From: JADJOY01 sp016713535 [NCBI: Deltaproteobacteria bacterium]
GTDB taxonomy: Bacteria > JADJOY01
Assembly (NCBI GenBank): GCA_016713535.1
Contig: JADJOY010000008.1
Location: 186,001 to 250,000, forward strand
Reading direction: 5' to 3'
DNA length: 64,000 bases
The notes under the pieces were generated by a model, which did no database searches, was not told the DNA's origin, and saw only the letters and a program-made list of their open reading frames with translations. Position numbers and translations under genes: made by a program. Every line of letters starts with the position of its first letter. The stretch's first letter is position 1. Of the stretch, positions 37,314 to 46,100 are shown in pieces.

Positions 37314-38747
37314 ATGAACATCGCGACCCGCCCCAGGCGTTCGATCGCCGCGTGCGCGCTGCTGCTGGTGGTGGCCGCCTGCGGTGGTGGCGGCGAGGGC
37401 GGCTCGTCCGGCTCGACCTCGCCACTTCGGGTCCGGGAGGGCTGGTTCATCGACGGCGCCGGGCGCGTGGTGCTGCTCCACGGCGCCAACGTGATCGACA
37501 AGCGCCCGCCCTACCTCCCCTCGGAGGAGGAGTTCGGCGCCGCGGACGCCGACGCGATGCGCGACCTGGGCTTCAACGTGGTCCGCCTCGGTTTCATCTG
37601 GGCCGGGCTCGAGCCCGAGCGCGGGGCGCTGGACCGCGACTACCTCGCGCGCCTCACCGCGCTCGTGAAGCTCCTCACCAGCCGCGGGATCTACGTGCTG
37701 GTCGAATCCCACCAGGACCTGTGGAACGAGCGCTTCGGCGGCGAAGGCGCCCCCGACTGGGCGGTGTTCCAGCCGGCGAAGGAGCCGTTCGCCTTCAACT
37801 GGGGGCTCAGCTACTTCGTGAACCCGCCGATCGGGAACGCGTTCGAGGACTTCTGGAACGACCGCGAGGGCACCCAGACCCGCTACGTCGAAGCCTGGCG
37901 CGAGCTGGCGCGCACCTTCGCGGGCGACCCGGGAGTGCTCGGCTACGACGTGATGAACGAGCCCTGGACCACCGCCACCTGGTTCGTGCCGCAGGAATCG
38001 ACCACCACCGAGCCCTTCTACCGCCGCGTCATCCCGGCGATACGCGAGATCGACCCGGACCACACGGTGTTCTGGGCGTTGGCGCTACCCGGCGTGGTCG
38101 GCATCGAGTCCGACCTCGGCGTCCTCGGCTACGACAACCTCTCGCTCAGCTTCCACGTCTACTGCGCGACCAGCATCTTCCTGCGCGTCTACCTCGACGG
38201 CGTGTGCGAGAGCGCCACGGGACCCTCCTTCGACAAGAGCCGCGCCGCCCGCGATCGCCAGGGGAGCGGCTGGCTGCTCACGGAGTTCGGCGCCAGCGAC
38301 TTCCTCCCCGACATCGCGCGCCACGCGGCGGTCGCCGACCAGAACCTGGTGGGCTGGACCCACTGGGCGTGGAAGCTCTACGACGACCCGACCGGCGACG
38401 TCGACGAGGCGATCGTCGCGAACGACACCGGGCCGATCGCCTTCAAGTCCAAGATGCCGCTGCTGGCGCGCACCTACGCGCGGGCGATCGCCGGAACTCC
38501 TGCCGCGATGTCGTTCGATCCGGAGAGCGGCGCGTTCGAGCTGGGTTACGCGCCCGACCCGTCGGTGTCCGCGCCCACCGAGATCTGGCTGCCGCTCGCG
38601 CAGCACTATCCGGGCGGCTACGCCGTGAGCGTGAGCGGCGGCTCGTGGGCCCCGTCGCGGCGCGACGAGCGGGTCCTCGAGGTGTCCGCGGCCACCGGCG
38701 CGTCCGAGGTGAATGTCACGATTCGTGCGGCTTCTGGAAGCAGATGA
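37314..38747 (+). CDS. GH5 endoglycoceramidase-like lipoprotein
   Basis: The protein has 477 residues. The signal peptide ends in the lipobox VVAACG, followed by a Gly/Ser linker. The catalytic domain is a GH5 TIM barrel: GFNVVRLGFIWAGLEPE, the acid/base in GYDVMNEPW, SLSFHVYC and the nucleophile in WLLTEFGASDFLPDIA. A short beta-sandwich closes the C-terminus. This arrangement matches endoglycoceramidase-type GH5 enzymes, which release the glycan from glycosphingolipids; other lipid-linked glycosides are possible. It should be tethered to the envelope and act outside the cytoplasm. It overlaps the convergent methyltransferase by 32 bases. Confidence 0.88.
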   Translation: MNIATRPRRSIAACALLLVVAACGGGGEGGSSGSTSPLRVREGWFIDGAGRVVLLHGANVIDKRPPYLPSEEEFGAADADAMRDLGFNVVRLGFIWAGLEPERGALDRDYLARLTALVKLLTSRGIYVLVESHQDLWNERFGGEGAPDWAVFQPAKEPFAFNWGLSYFVNPPIGNAFEDFWNDREGTQTRYVEAWRELARTFAGDPGVLGYDVMNEPWTTATWFVPQESTTTEPFYRRVIPAIREIDPDHTVFWALALPGVVGIESDLGVLGYDNLSLSFHVYCATSIFLRVYLDGVCESATGPSFDKSRAARDRQGSGWLLTEFGASDFLPDIARHAAVADQNLVGWTHWAWKLYDDPTGDVDEAIVANDTGPIAFKSKMPLLARTYARAIAGTPAAMSFDPESGAFELGYAPDPSVSAPTEIWLPLAQHYPGGYAVSVSGGSWAPSRRDERVLEVSAATGASEVNVTIRAASGSR

Positions 38748-39321
38748 TGTAGCCCTGCACCGGGCAGCGCTCGCCGAACTGGATCTCGCCGAGGCTCGCC
38801 ACGGGCTCGAGGCCATGGGCGCGGCCGAGCTCGAGCATGCGGGACATCGGCATCACGTAGCGGCCGGCCGGCAGGCGGATCGTCTCGTCGATCGCGTCGC
38901 TGAAGCCGGGGCGCTGCTCGACGCACTCGACGAAGAAGAGCCCACCGGGGCGCAGCGCGTCGGCGACGTCGCGCATCAGCACGGTCTTGGTGAAGTCCGG
39001 GCAGTGCGGGAAACACGACACGCTCCACGCCAGGTCCACGGCGCTGGCGGGCAGCTCGGTGCGGATGCCGGCGAGGCGCAGCGACTCGCGATTCACCTCG
39101 CTCACCTCGACCGCGTACTTGGCGATCGAGTCCGGCAGCGAGCGCAGCAGCAACGCACGCCCTGGCCCCACGTCGAGCACCGAGCGGGCGCTCGCGAGGC
39201 GCTCCGGGAAGCCGTTGCCGAGCCGTGCCAGGTACTCGAGGAAGTAGGAGGGCGGGTGAGGCGCCACCCACTCGGAGCGGTCGTTGGCGAAGACGTCGTC
39301 CCAGAAGTCCTGCATCGACAT
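38716..39321 (-). CDS. SAM-dependent methyltransferase (last gene of glycan-like operon)
   Basis: The protein has 201 residues. The SAM motif is SVLDVGPGRALLLRSLPD, then VEVSEVNRESLRLAG, with LRPGGLFFVECVE as the post-motif. The active-site region CFPHCPDFTKTVLMRDVADA carries cysteines not usual in the family. It lies 45 bases after the cytidylyltransferase gene on the same strand, as the last of six genes starting at 43537. The substrate is unknown; a sugar or polar metabolite is plausible from the neighbours. Confidence 0.85.
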   Translation of the reverse strand: MSMQDFWDDVFANDRSEWVAPHPPSYFLEYLARLGNGFPERLASARSVLDVGPGRALLLRSLPDSIAKYAVEVSEVNRESLRLAGIRTELPASAVDLAWSVSCFPHCPDFTKTVLMRDVADALRPGGLFFVECVEQRPGFSDAIDETIRLPAGRYVMPMSRMLELGRAHGLEPVASLGEIQFGERCPVQGYIICFQKPHES

Positions 39322-39366
39322 GGAGCTACCTCCGCGGGCTCGCGCGAAAGCCCGAGCGACGCGCCG

Positions 39367-40837
39367 TCAGGCCGCCTGCACGCAGCGCGCGACGTCGAGC
39401 GATTCGTCGACCGTGATCGGAACGTAGGCGGGGGCGAGGCGCTCGAGCGCGTCGTGGACCACCCGCGCGCCGAGGAGCTCGCGGCCGTGGGATGCCGTGA
39501 CGATCGCTGCGCCGGAATGGCCCACCGCGATCGCGTCGAGCTCGATGGGCTCGCCCGCACCGAGGTCGGGCAGCGGCGCAGTGGGACGCCACGCGACGAA
39601 GCTCGCCGCGTGGTAGGCGGGCTTGAGGTCCTGGCGGCGAAACGACGCCACGCCGGCCCGATCGAGGAGCAGCGTGCCTTCGCCGCCGGCCTCGACCAGC
39701 GAGAGCAGGGGATGATCCTCGGTCCGAGCGAGGCCGAGCTGCAAGCGGTGGTAGCCGCGCGCCAGCCCGTCGACCGAGGCACTGAGGGTCGCGAGGTCGA
39801 GCAGGCACGAGCGGGTGTCGAGCACCACGCGTGCGCGCGCGCCGGCGCGCCACTCGGGGTCACGGCTCAGGGCGCGGGCGCAGCCGAGCAGGCCGCGCGC
39901 GCCGCTCAGCGCGGTGCCGGCGAGGCGGCGCGGGTCGAGGATGCGCGGGTTGGGGTCGCCGAGCAGCATCGCCACGCGTCGCCCCCAGGCCAGCCAGTCT
40001 CCGCGCGGCGAGTCGTCCCACAGGAGCGATGGATCGGGGATCGCCACCGACACCGGCACGCGCGGCCGGCGGCCGGATTCAGCAAGGTTCGCGAGCCTCG
40101 AGACCGGTGTCCCATCGACGACCGCGCGCGCCGCGGCGAGGTCGGTCGGCTCGTCGATGTCGATGGAGCGGTGGCCGTCGATCGGAACACCGAGCCAGCC
40201 GCCGCGGATCCACGCCGCACGCTGGCAGCGCGGGTTGCGCCACTCGACGTTGACCGAGCCCGACGCGCGGTAGGCGCGCGCGCGGCCCTCGTGGAGGGCG
40301 CCGCGGATGGCGCCGGTGACGATCGGGTAGAGGCCGTCGGCGGCGCGCTCGAGCCACTCCTCGGGGCGGCTGCGCAGCCGGGTCCAGGTCGAGACCGTGT
40401 CACCCGCGCGAGCGGATGAGCTTGGCGACGGCGGCGTCGATCAGGCCCGGGTCGCGGAACGGGTAGGTGGGCATCAGGTTGACGAGGATGTCGATGCGCA
40501 CACCGAGCTGCTCACGAGCCGTGGCCAGCGTCCAGCGGATCGCGCCCTCGAGCGACGAGACGTCCGCGGCGAGATCGTCGGGGCGCAGCGCCGGCACGAG
40601 CGCGCCGGCGGCGCGCGCCACCGCGGCGATCTCGGCGTCGTCGGTGCTCACCACCACGGTGCGCACGGTGCGCGCGGCGCGTGCGGCGCGGATCGTGTGC
40701 ACGATCAGCGGCTCGCCGCCGAGCTCGGCGAGCGCCTTGCGCGGCACACCCTTCGAGCCGCCCCGGGCGGGGATCATGGCAGCGACGTCGAAGGGGCCTT
40801 CCGGTCCTTGCACGAGCGGGAGAGGTTCGGGGGTCAT
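39367..40837 (-). CDS. CMP-sugar-type cytidylyltransferase with C-terminal extra domain (frameshifted)
   Basis: About 490 residues. The N-terminal 240 or so residues read as an acylneuraminate-type cytidylyltransferase: AMIPARGGSKGVPRKAL (CTP-binding loop), VRTVVVSTDDAEIAAVA, and HRSIDIDEPTDLAAA (metal/sugar site). The frame breaks at the CCC run near 40402-40404; removing one base joins SRG to DTVSTWTRLRS. There is no stop before the C-terminal part, about 240 residues of unrecognised sequence (LDTRSCLLDLATLSASVDGL, ITVDESLD at the end), so the two are fused unless a second gene starts near 40047. It should make a CMP-activated acidic sugar or analogue. Confidence 0.75.
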
Positions 40838-40841
40838 GGCG

Positions 40842-41490
40842 TCACATCCGTGTGGGGGCCGTGGCGAAGGTCGCCACGATTCGTTCGGGATCGGCGCTCG
40901 CGAGCGCGGCGCTGATGTCGCGCTGCACGCCCGCGGGCACGCTGCGGTAGCTCTGACGCAGCAGCACGAAGTAGCTGCCGCCGTCCAGGTTCCAGACCGG
41001 CCACTCGCCTTGCGCCGCGAACGCCTCCTCGCAAAGGCGCGAGGTTGTCGAGGCGGAACACCGCGTCCTTGTCGAAGGTGAACACGTTGCCATCGGCGCG
41101 GCGGGCGTAGTTGATGGTGGCGGCGTCGAGGTCGAAGTAGCCGCGCCTCGCCAGGTGGCACTGGCGCTCGCAGTGGGCGGCGAACACCTCGCGCTCGTTC
41201 TCGAAGTAGCGGAATGGCTCGAGCCCGGGCAGGTAGCGCTCCGCCCAGCCGCGGAAGTGGCCGCGCTCGTCGTGGACGAGCGCCTCGATCGGGTCGGTGC
41301 GCGGAGCCTCGCCCGCGATGAGGAGCCGCTCGACGTAGTAGTCGACGTGCTCGGGAGCGAGGTCGACGAGCTTCACCAGGAGGTCGTCCACGGTGCGGAA
41401 GATCCGGTGCACCTTGGGGTACCAGTCCTCGGTGCGCTGGTGGCGCAGCACCTCGAGCTCGGGCAGCTCGGCGACAGCCAGGCGTCTCAT
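40842..41490 (-). CDS. Hypothetical protein of the methyltransferase/cytidylyltransferase operon (frameshifted)
   Basis: About 216 residues. The first part (VLRHQRTEDWYPKVHRIFRT, AGEAPRTDPIEALVHDERGH, YFENEREVFAAHCERQCHLA) and the second part (LCEEAFAAQGEWPVWNLDGG, SYFVLLRQSYRSVPAG) lie in two frames that meet near 41030-41036, consistent with one extra C. It is rich in His, Glu and Arg in the first half. No family is recognised. It ends four bases before the cytidylyltransferase start, so it belongs to the same operon and probably the same pathway. Confidence 0.6.
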
Positions 41491-41533
41491 GGCGGCGGTC
41501 GGTGGCGGGCGCGCATGCGCCGGCTGCGGCCCT

Positions 41534-41562
41534 CGACGGGGGACGGAGCCCCCGTCGCTACG
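41534..41562. repeat. Intergenic palindromic repeat (CGACGGGGG-acgga-GCCCCCGTCG-CTACG)
   Basis: It lies inside the operon, between two genes, and matches the long-arm copies at 26207 and 49641. Confidence 0.75.
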
Positions 41563-41665
41563 ACGATCGATCGCCGCGTGGTGCTCGTCGCGCGAGGGCC
41601 TTCGTGTCCCCCTCCGGCGGCGGGCGGGGATGGATGTCATGGCTGGCGCTCGCGGATCCATCGGT

Positions 41666-42328
41666 TCAGCGGCGCTCGAAGAGCATCAGGTAGCGGTCGG
41701 GGGTGTAGGAGACGGTGGGCACGAAGTCGAGGAGCTGGAAGTGGCGCGCCATCGCGTCGAAGAAGGCGTCGCGGTCGAAGGCCGCGCGCATCTCGGGCGG
41801 GATCGCGGCGAGCATGTCCGCGCACTCCATGCCGACCGGCCCCTCGATCAGCACCAACCCCGTCGCGATCCGAGCGAGCTTGTCGACCCAGCGCCAGCCG
41901 CCTCCGTCCTCGCGGAAGACGTAGTGGTGGACGTTGCCGATCAGGATGCGGTCGAAGTGCTCGTCGGTGACGAGCCGACCGAAGCTCGTGTGCCGGAACT
42001 CCGCGTTCTCGACGCCCAGATAGGCGGCGATGTGGTGGCAGAGCCATATGCAGTGCTCGTCGGTGTCGAGCCCGAGCACCCGCTCGAAGCCGTGCGCGGC
42101 GCGAAGCGAGAAGAAGCCCTTGTTGCAGCCGACGTCGAGGAGCCGGCGCCCGGCGCCGAGGAACTGGGGCGCGAGGCGCTCCATCAGCACGGTGCGCTGG
42201 TGCAGCACGTCCGTCGGCTGCAGGGTATCGATGCGATATGTGTGCGTGGGCGGGTACGCCTGCGCGTCGAGCGCGCACTGCAGCTCGTCGCCGGGACTCG
42301 CCGGCATCATCCGGGCGAGCGCGTTCAT
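41666..42328 (-). CDS. SAM-dependent methyltransferase
   Basis: The protein has 220 residues. The SAM motif is RRLLDVGCNKGFFSLRAA, then VLGLDTDEHCIWLCHHIAAY and FDRILIGNVHHYVFRE, with LVLIEGPVGME as a late strand. The word GCNKGFFS is typical of methyltransferases acting on sugars and lipids. Its start overlaps the stop of the preceding gene by four bases (ATGA). It is the second of three methyltransferases in this operon. Confidence 0.88.
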   Translation of the reverse strand: MNALARMMPASPGDELQCALDAQAYPPTHTYRIDTLQPTDVLHQRTVLMERLAPQFLGAGRRLLDVGCNKGFFSLRAAHGFERVLGLDTDEHCIWLCHHIAAYLGVENAEFRHTSFGRLVTDEHFDRILIGNVHHYVFREDGGGWRWVDKLARIATGLVLIEGPVGMECADMLAAIPPEMRAAFDRDAFFDAMARHFQLLDFVPTVSYTPDRYLMLFERR

Positions 42329-42978
42329 GCGGCACCTCGCAGTCCGCGCTGGGGGAGCGCGGCGGGGATCGGGATCGCGACGGTCTCGAAGCCACCCTTC
42401 CGGTCACTCCAGCGGCTGTGGAAGAGGCGCCCGTCGTGCACGTAGGGGTTGGCGCCATGAACGAGGATCAGCTCGATCTCGGCCGAGTCGAGGTGGTAGC
42501 GCAACACTTGCCAGTCCTTGGCGCTGCCCGGGAACTGGGGGTCGACGCGCTTGGCCTCGAAGTAGAGCCACCGACCGTCGACGGTGGGGTGGCAGACCTC
42601 GTCGTAGCCGTCGAAGCGCCCGATGAGCTTGACGCGGTCGCGCCAGATCTCGCTCTCGTGCGTGTAGAACAGGCCTTCATCGGTGGCGTACGGCTGCTCC
42701 ACGTGGCCCTCGACCGCGCGGGCGCGGGTGCCACTCAACCGGCCGTCATCGCTCAGGACGATGTGACCGTGGTGGACGTTGCCGAGGCGCAGGTGGGTGC
42801 CCGCGCGCACCAGACGCGACGACTCGATCACGACGACCTCGCCTTCGAGGTGGTAGCGGACCTCGCGGAGCTCGGTGTGGTGCATGTAGTCCACACCGGT
42901 CACCACCAGCGCGGTGTCGTCGCTCAGTGGGCAGACGTCCTCAAAGACGTTCAACAACCCAGAGGTCGAACGCTTCAT
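42325..42978 (-). CDS. Hypothetical beta-propeller-like protein
   Basis: The protein has 217 residues from the ATG at 42978, with GGAGAAG upstream. It consists of repeated short beta units with Asp/His turns (LVVTGVDYMHHTELREVRYH, NVHHGHIVLSDDGRLSGTRA, VCHPTVDGRWLYFEAKRVDP, DRKGGFETVAIPI), like PD40/TolB-type propeller blades. It is histidine-rich. No signal peptide is seen. It sits between two methyltransferases and overlaps both (by four bases downstream and 38 bases upstream), so its product is likely needed in step with them. No function is recognised. Confidence 0.65.
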   Translation of the reverse strand: MKRSTSGLLNVFEDVCPLSDDTALVVTGVDYMHHTELREVRYHLEGEVVVIESSRLVRAGTHLRLGNVHHGHIVLSDDGRLSGTRARAVEGHVEQPYATDEGLFYTHESEIWRDRVKLIGRFDGYDEVCHPTVDGRWLYFEAKRVDPQFPGSAKDWQVLRYHLDSAEIELILVHGANPYVHDGRLFHSRWSDRKGGFETVAIPIPAALPQRGLRGAA

Positions 42979-43537
42979 CGATTCTTCTCCGGTCGACTCG
43001 CAGGTCATCGAACTCGAACGCGGTGCGCGCGTAGTGGTTCTGATAGAGCGGGCTCGGGATGTAGCCGTGCAGGACGATCAGCTCGGTGGCGTCGTAGATG
43101 GGCGGCGTGTGCCACACCACGATCGCGCGGCGCCCCACGCGCGCCAGCTCGCGGAAGATCCCGACGGCGATCTCCTCGGACGGCACATGCTCGAGCACCG
43201 ACTTGCAGATCGCGAAGTCGAAGGCGCGATCGGCGAACGGCAGGCAGGTGGCGTCGGCGCGCACGAACCGGAAGCCGGGGTTCTCGACCCGCGCGAGCTC
43301 GACGAGGGGGGGGGAAATGTCGAGCCCCAGGTAGGCGCGTGAGTCGAAGAGCTCGCGGATCTCCGCGCCCTTGGCGCAGCCGACGTCGAGCACCGTACCG
43401 CCGCGGGTCATCTGCGCCATGACGGCGCGGATCGGCTGACGGTTCTTCGACGTGACCGGCACACCGGTCACGCGGTTCACGTAGCTGCCCATGAAGAGCT
43501 GGGCATCCTCCGATGTGAGCGTGAGCCAGGAGTCCAC
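42941..43537 (-). CDS. SAM-dependent methyltransferase (first gene of operon)
   Basis: The protein has 198 residues. Motifs are TVLDVGCAKGAEIRELFDS, YLGLDISPPLVELAR, FRFVRADATCLPFADRAFDF and ICKSVLEHVPSEEIAVGI, a standard type-11 methyltransferase. It is the promoter-proximal gene of the six-gene minus-strand operon ending at 38716. The 361-base gap upstream (43538-43898) holds no gene, repeat or clear promoter that I can see. Confidence 0.88.
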   Translation of the reverse strand: MDSWLTLTSEDAQLFMGSYVNRVTGVPVTSKNRQPIRAVMAQMTRGGTVLDVGCAKGAEIRELFDSRAYLGLDISPPLVELARVENPGFRFVRADATCLPFADRAFDFAICKSVLEHVPSEEIAVGIFRELARVGRRAIVVWHTPPIYDATELIVLHGYIPSPLYQNHYARTAFEFDDLRVDRRRIDEAFDLWVVERL

Positions 43538-43898
43538 GACCGTTTTCCCCCCGAATGGTCGACAGTCGTCTGAGCAAGCCCCGCGCCAGCAGCGCAGGGG
43601 CGTCGCACGGGGGCCGGCGCTCGTCCGTCAGGAGGCCGTCATCCCGTCGAATTCACGAGGAAAACGGCGCGACGCAGAGGCGAGATCGCGAGCGCGATGG
43701 CGGGCGCGCGACGGCATCACCCGCGTCGCGACTAGCCAGGTTGAACCGGCCCGAAATGCCTACCGGGACGGAATTTCCCCGGATTCGAGGGGGCGCCGCG
43801 AGCGGATCGGCTCCGCGCGCACCCCGACCGCCGCGGCGGACCTCGCGGGCGACGCGAGCGACCGCGCCGCGTCCGCCGCGTGAACCCGATGCGGGACG

Positions 43899-45204
43899 TC
43901 AGCGGGTCGGGTCCTCGTGGAAGTGGGACGGCTCTTTGTTGGCGAGCCGGGAGCGGGCCTGCGACGCGGCGCGTTTGCCGCTCAGGTACGCGGCCTCGAC
44001 GGTCGCGGCGATCGGCGAGCTCTCGGTGGCAGAGCCGGCCCAGAAGAGCGCACCGGTGTCGGGCGCGGCGAGATCGCGCCGCGCACCGACGCCGCCGGGA
44101 CGGAGGAACGTGTAGCCGCCGAGCGCGAAGGGGTCGGTCGACCAGTCGATGCGCTTGAAGCCGGTGAGCAGGTCCTTGGGCTTTGCAGCCGGGAAGTGGC
44201 GCACCAGGTCGGTCGCGACCAGCTCGAGCGCCGCCTTGTCGTCGAGAGAGGCGACGTGCGCCGCGCGCGGCCCCGTGAAGTAGGCAGTCAGCACCGGCCA
44301 GCGCCGGGGCGCCCCGTAGAAGACGTTCCAGAACAGCGTCACCGGGCCCACCGCGCAGGCGAGGGTGTTCATGGCGTCGGGCCAGAACGGCTCGCGGAAG
44401 CGCAGCAGGAGCTTGCTGACGGGGCCCATGACGATGCGCTCGAGGGCGCTCCTCTTGGTAGCGGGGAGCTCGGGCTCGAAGCGGATATTGCCCGACTTGA
44501 GCACCCCCACCGGCAGGGTGGTGATCGCCGTACGCGCCTCGATCTCCTCGCCGGAGACGCCGCGGACCGTGACCTGCTCGCGGCGGAAGCGGATCGACTC
44601 GACGACGAAGCCGTGCTGCACGTCGAGGGGTTTGCCCATGTGCTGGATCACCGCGTCGTAGCCCGAGGCGACGCGGTGGTTCACGCCGCTCTCGAGGTGG
44701 ACGACGCCGTCGTCGACGAGCCCGAGCAGGCCGACCTCGTCCAGGCTCGCGGGCAGGTGAGCGGTGAGCACCATCGATGCGAGCGCGCGGCCGCGGCCGC
44801 GGTAGCCCTTGCGATCGAGGAACTCGCGGCCCCGAGATGTCGGGCGGACGGACGCGGCGGATCTGGTGGAGGATCGGGAAGGTCGGCCAGATCTCGGGGT
44901 GCAGGAGGATCAGCGGCAACCAGTTGGTCTTGCCGCCGACGTTGAACATGAAGCCCTTCATGTTGGGGGTGGGACGGGTGGCGACACCCGCGGCGCGGAC
45001 GTCGGGCCAGGTCGCGGCCCCCACGCCGTGCACGAACTCGGCGCCCGCCTCGACCGGATCCGAGACCAGGTCCCGGATCGACCACACCCGCCCCCCGACG
45101 CGGTCACGCGCTTCCAGCACTCGCACCGAGAGCCCGTGCTGTGCGAGGTCGCGTGCCGCCGCGATCCCGGCCATCCCGGCGCCAATCACCACCGCATCCA
45201 GCAT
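43899..45204 (-). CDS. Flavin-containing amine oxidase (frameshifted)
   Basis: About 434 residues. The N-terminal FAD site is VVIGAGMAGIAAARDLAQHG, with the second motif RVLEARDRVGGRVWS. The C-terminal FAD site is GALFWAGSATESSPIAATVE. The frame breaks at the CCCC run 44830-44833; removing one base joins DISG to REFLDRKGYRGRGRAL. It belongs to the monoamine/polyamine oxidase family (NAD-binding_8 plus amino-oxidase), which oxidises amines or desaturates hydrocarbon chains. The substrate is unknown. It is divergent from the exported protein at 45315. Confidence 0.85.
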
Positions 45205-45314
45205 TCGTGTCCCTCACGGATCGAAAGCGCAACGCATATCCCACCGGCCCGCCGCGCTTCAACAACATTCGTCTCCGGAGCGCGCCTAGCTCGAGGTGGG
45301 GTTATGTTCCGCAC

Positions 45315-46064
45315 ATGGCCCGGCGAGGCGCGCGCGCGAGGCTCGCGTGGGGGATGGTGGCGGTGCTGGTGACGGCCGAGATGGGCGCGGCGGCCGGCTC
45401 GAGCTCCTCGACGGCGAAGCCGAGCGGCCCGTCGAGCGCCACCCCGGTCCGCAAGCGAGAGCCCGCGAGCACGACCAAGCCCGCCACGGCGAAGCCGGCT
45501 GTGCGCACCGGTGCCTCCCCCTCCGAGCTCAGGGCGGAGTCGGTGGTGGCGACCACCACCGCCGCCGAGCTCGAGCAGCGCCTCGGGCGCGCCGCGCGCG
45601 CCCCGGAGGCGGTCTTCGAGGTGCCGGGAACCGAGTGGCGGCTCAGGATCGCGTCGCTGGCGGTGGCCATCACGAGTGGGGACGTGGTCATCTCGCTGGT
45701 GCCGGATCCCGACGTGGGCACGATCCGGATCCGCGGTCGCCCGAGCCTGGTGGGCCGGAACGCGTGGCGCGCCGAGCGCCTCCGGATCTCGGTGGATACG
45801 CCGATCCTCGCCGAGCAGCTCGAGACCTGGATCGGCCAGCAGATCCGCGGCACCGAGCCGCGCTCGCTGGACGCGATCTTCGGCCCCAGCGCTACCTTCA
45901 CGAGCACGCTCGCCGAGGGCGCGGCCCGGCCGCGGGTGCTGCCGCTCGTGAGCGAGATCCGCGCCGGCCGCCTCGAGCCGCAGTCGCTCTCCGTCGAGGG
46001 CGCGGCGATCCGCCTCGCCGCCGAGCTCAAGCCGGATGCGCCGGCTGCCGCGCCCGGGCGCTGA
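45315..46064 (+). CDS. Exported hypothetical protein
   Basis: The protein has 249 residues from the ATG at 45315. A positively charged N-terminus and hydrophobic core (LAWGMVAVLVTAEMGAAAG) form a signal peptide, followed by a Ser/Thr/Pro/Lys linker of about 60 residues. The C-terminal 150 residues form a globular domain with alternating strands (RLRIASLAVAITSGDVVISL, TIRIRGRPSLVGRNAWRAER). No family is recognised. It should be periplasmic or secreted. It stands alone between the amine oxidase and the acyl-CoA dehydrogenase operon. Confidence 0.65.
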   Translation: MARRGARARLAWGMVAVLVTAEMGAAAGSSSSTAKPSGPSSATPVRKREPASTTKPATAKPAVRTGASPSELRAESVVATTTAAELEQRLGRAARAPEAVFEVPGTEWRLRIASLAVAITSGDVVISLVPDPDVGTIRIRGRPSLVGRNAWRAERLRISVDTPILAEQLETWIGQQIRGTEPRSLDAIFGPSATFTSTLAEGAARPRVLPLVSEIRAGRLEPQSLSVEGAAIRLAAELKPDAPAAAPGR

Positions 46065-46100
46065 GCCCGGCGGCGCCGCGGGATCGATCGTCCGACCGCG

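Noticed and set aside
43538-43898. A gene in the gap between the methyltransferase and amine oxidase
   Set aside because: All frames give arginine-rich shadow sequence with no start signal or motif.
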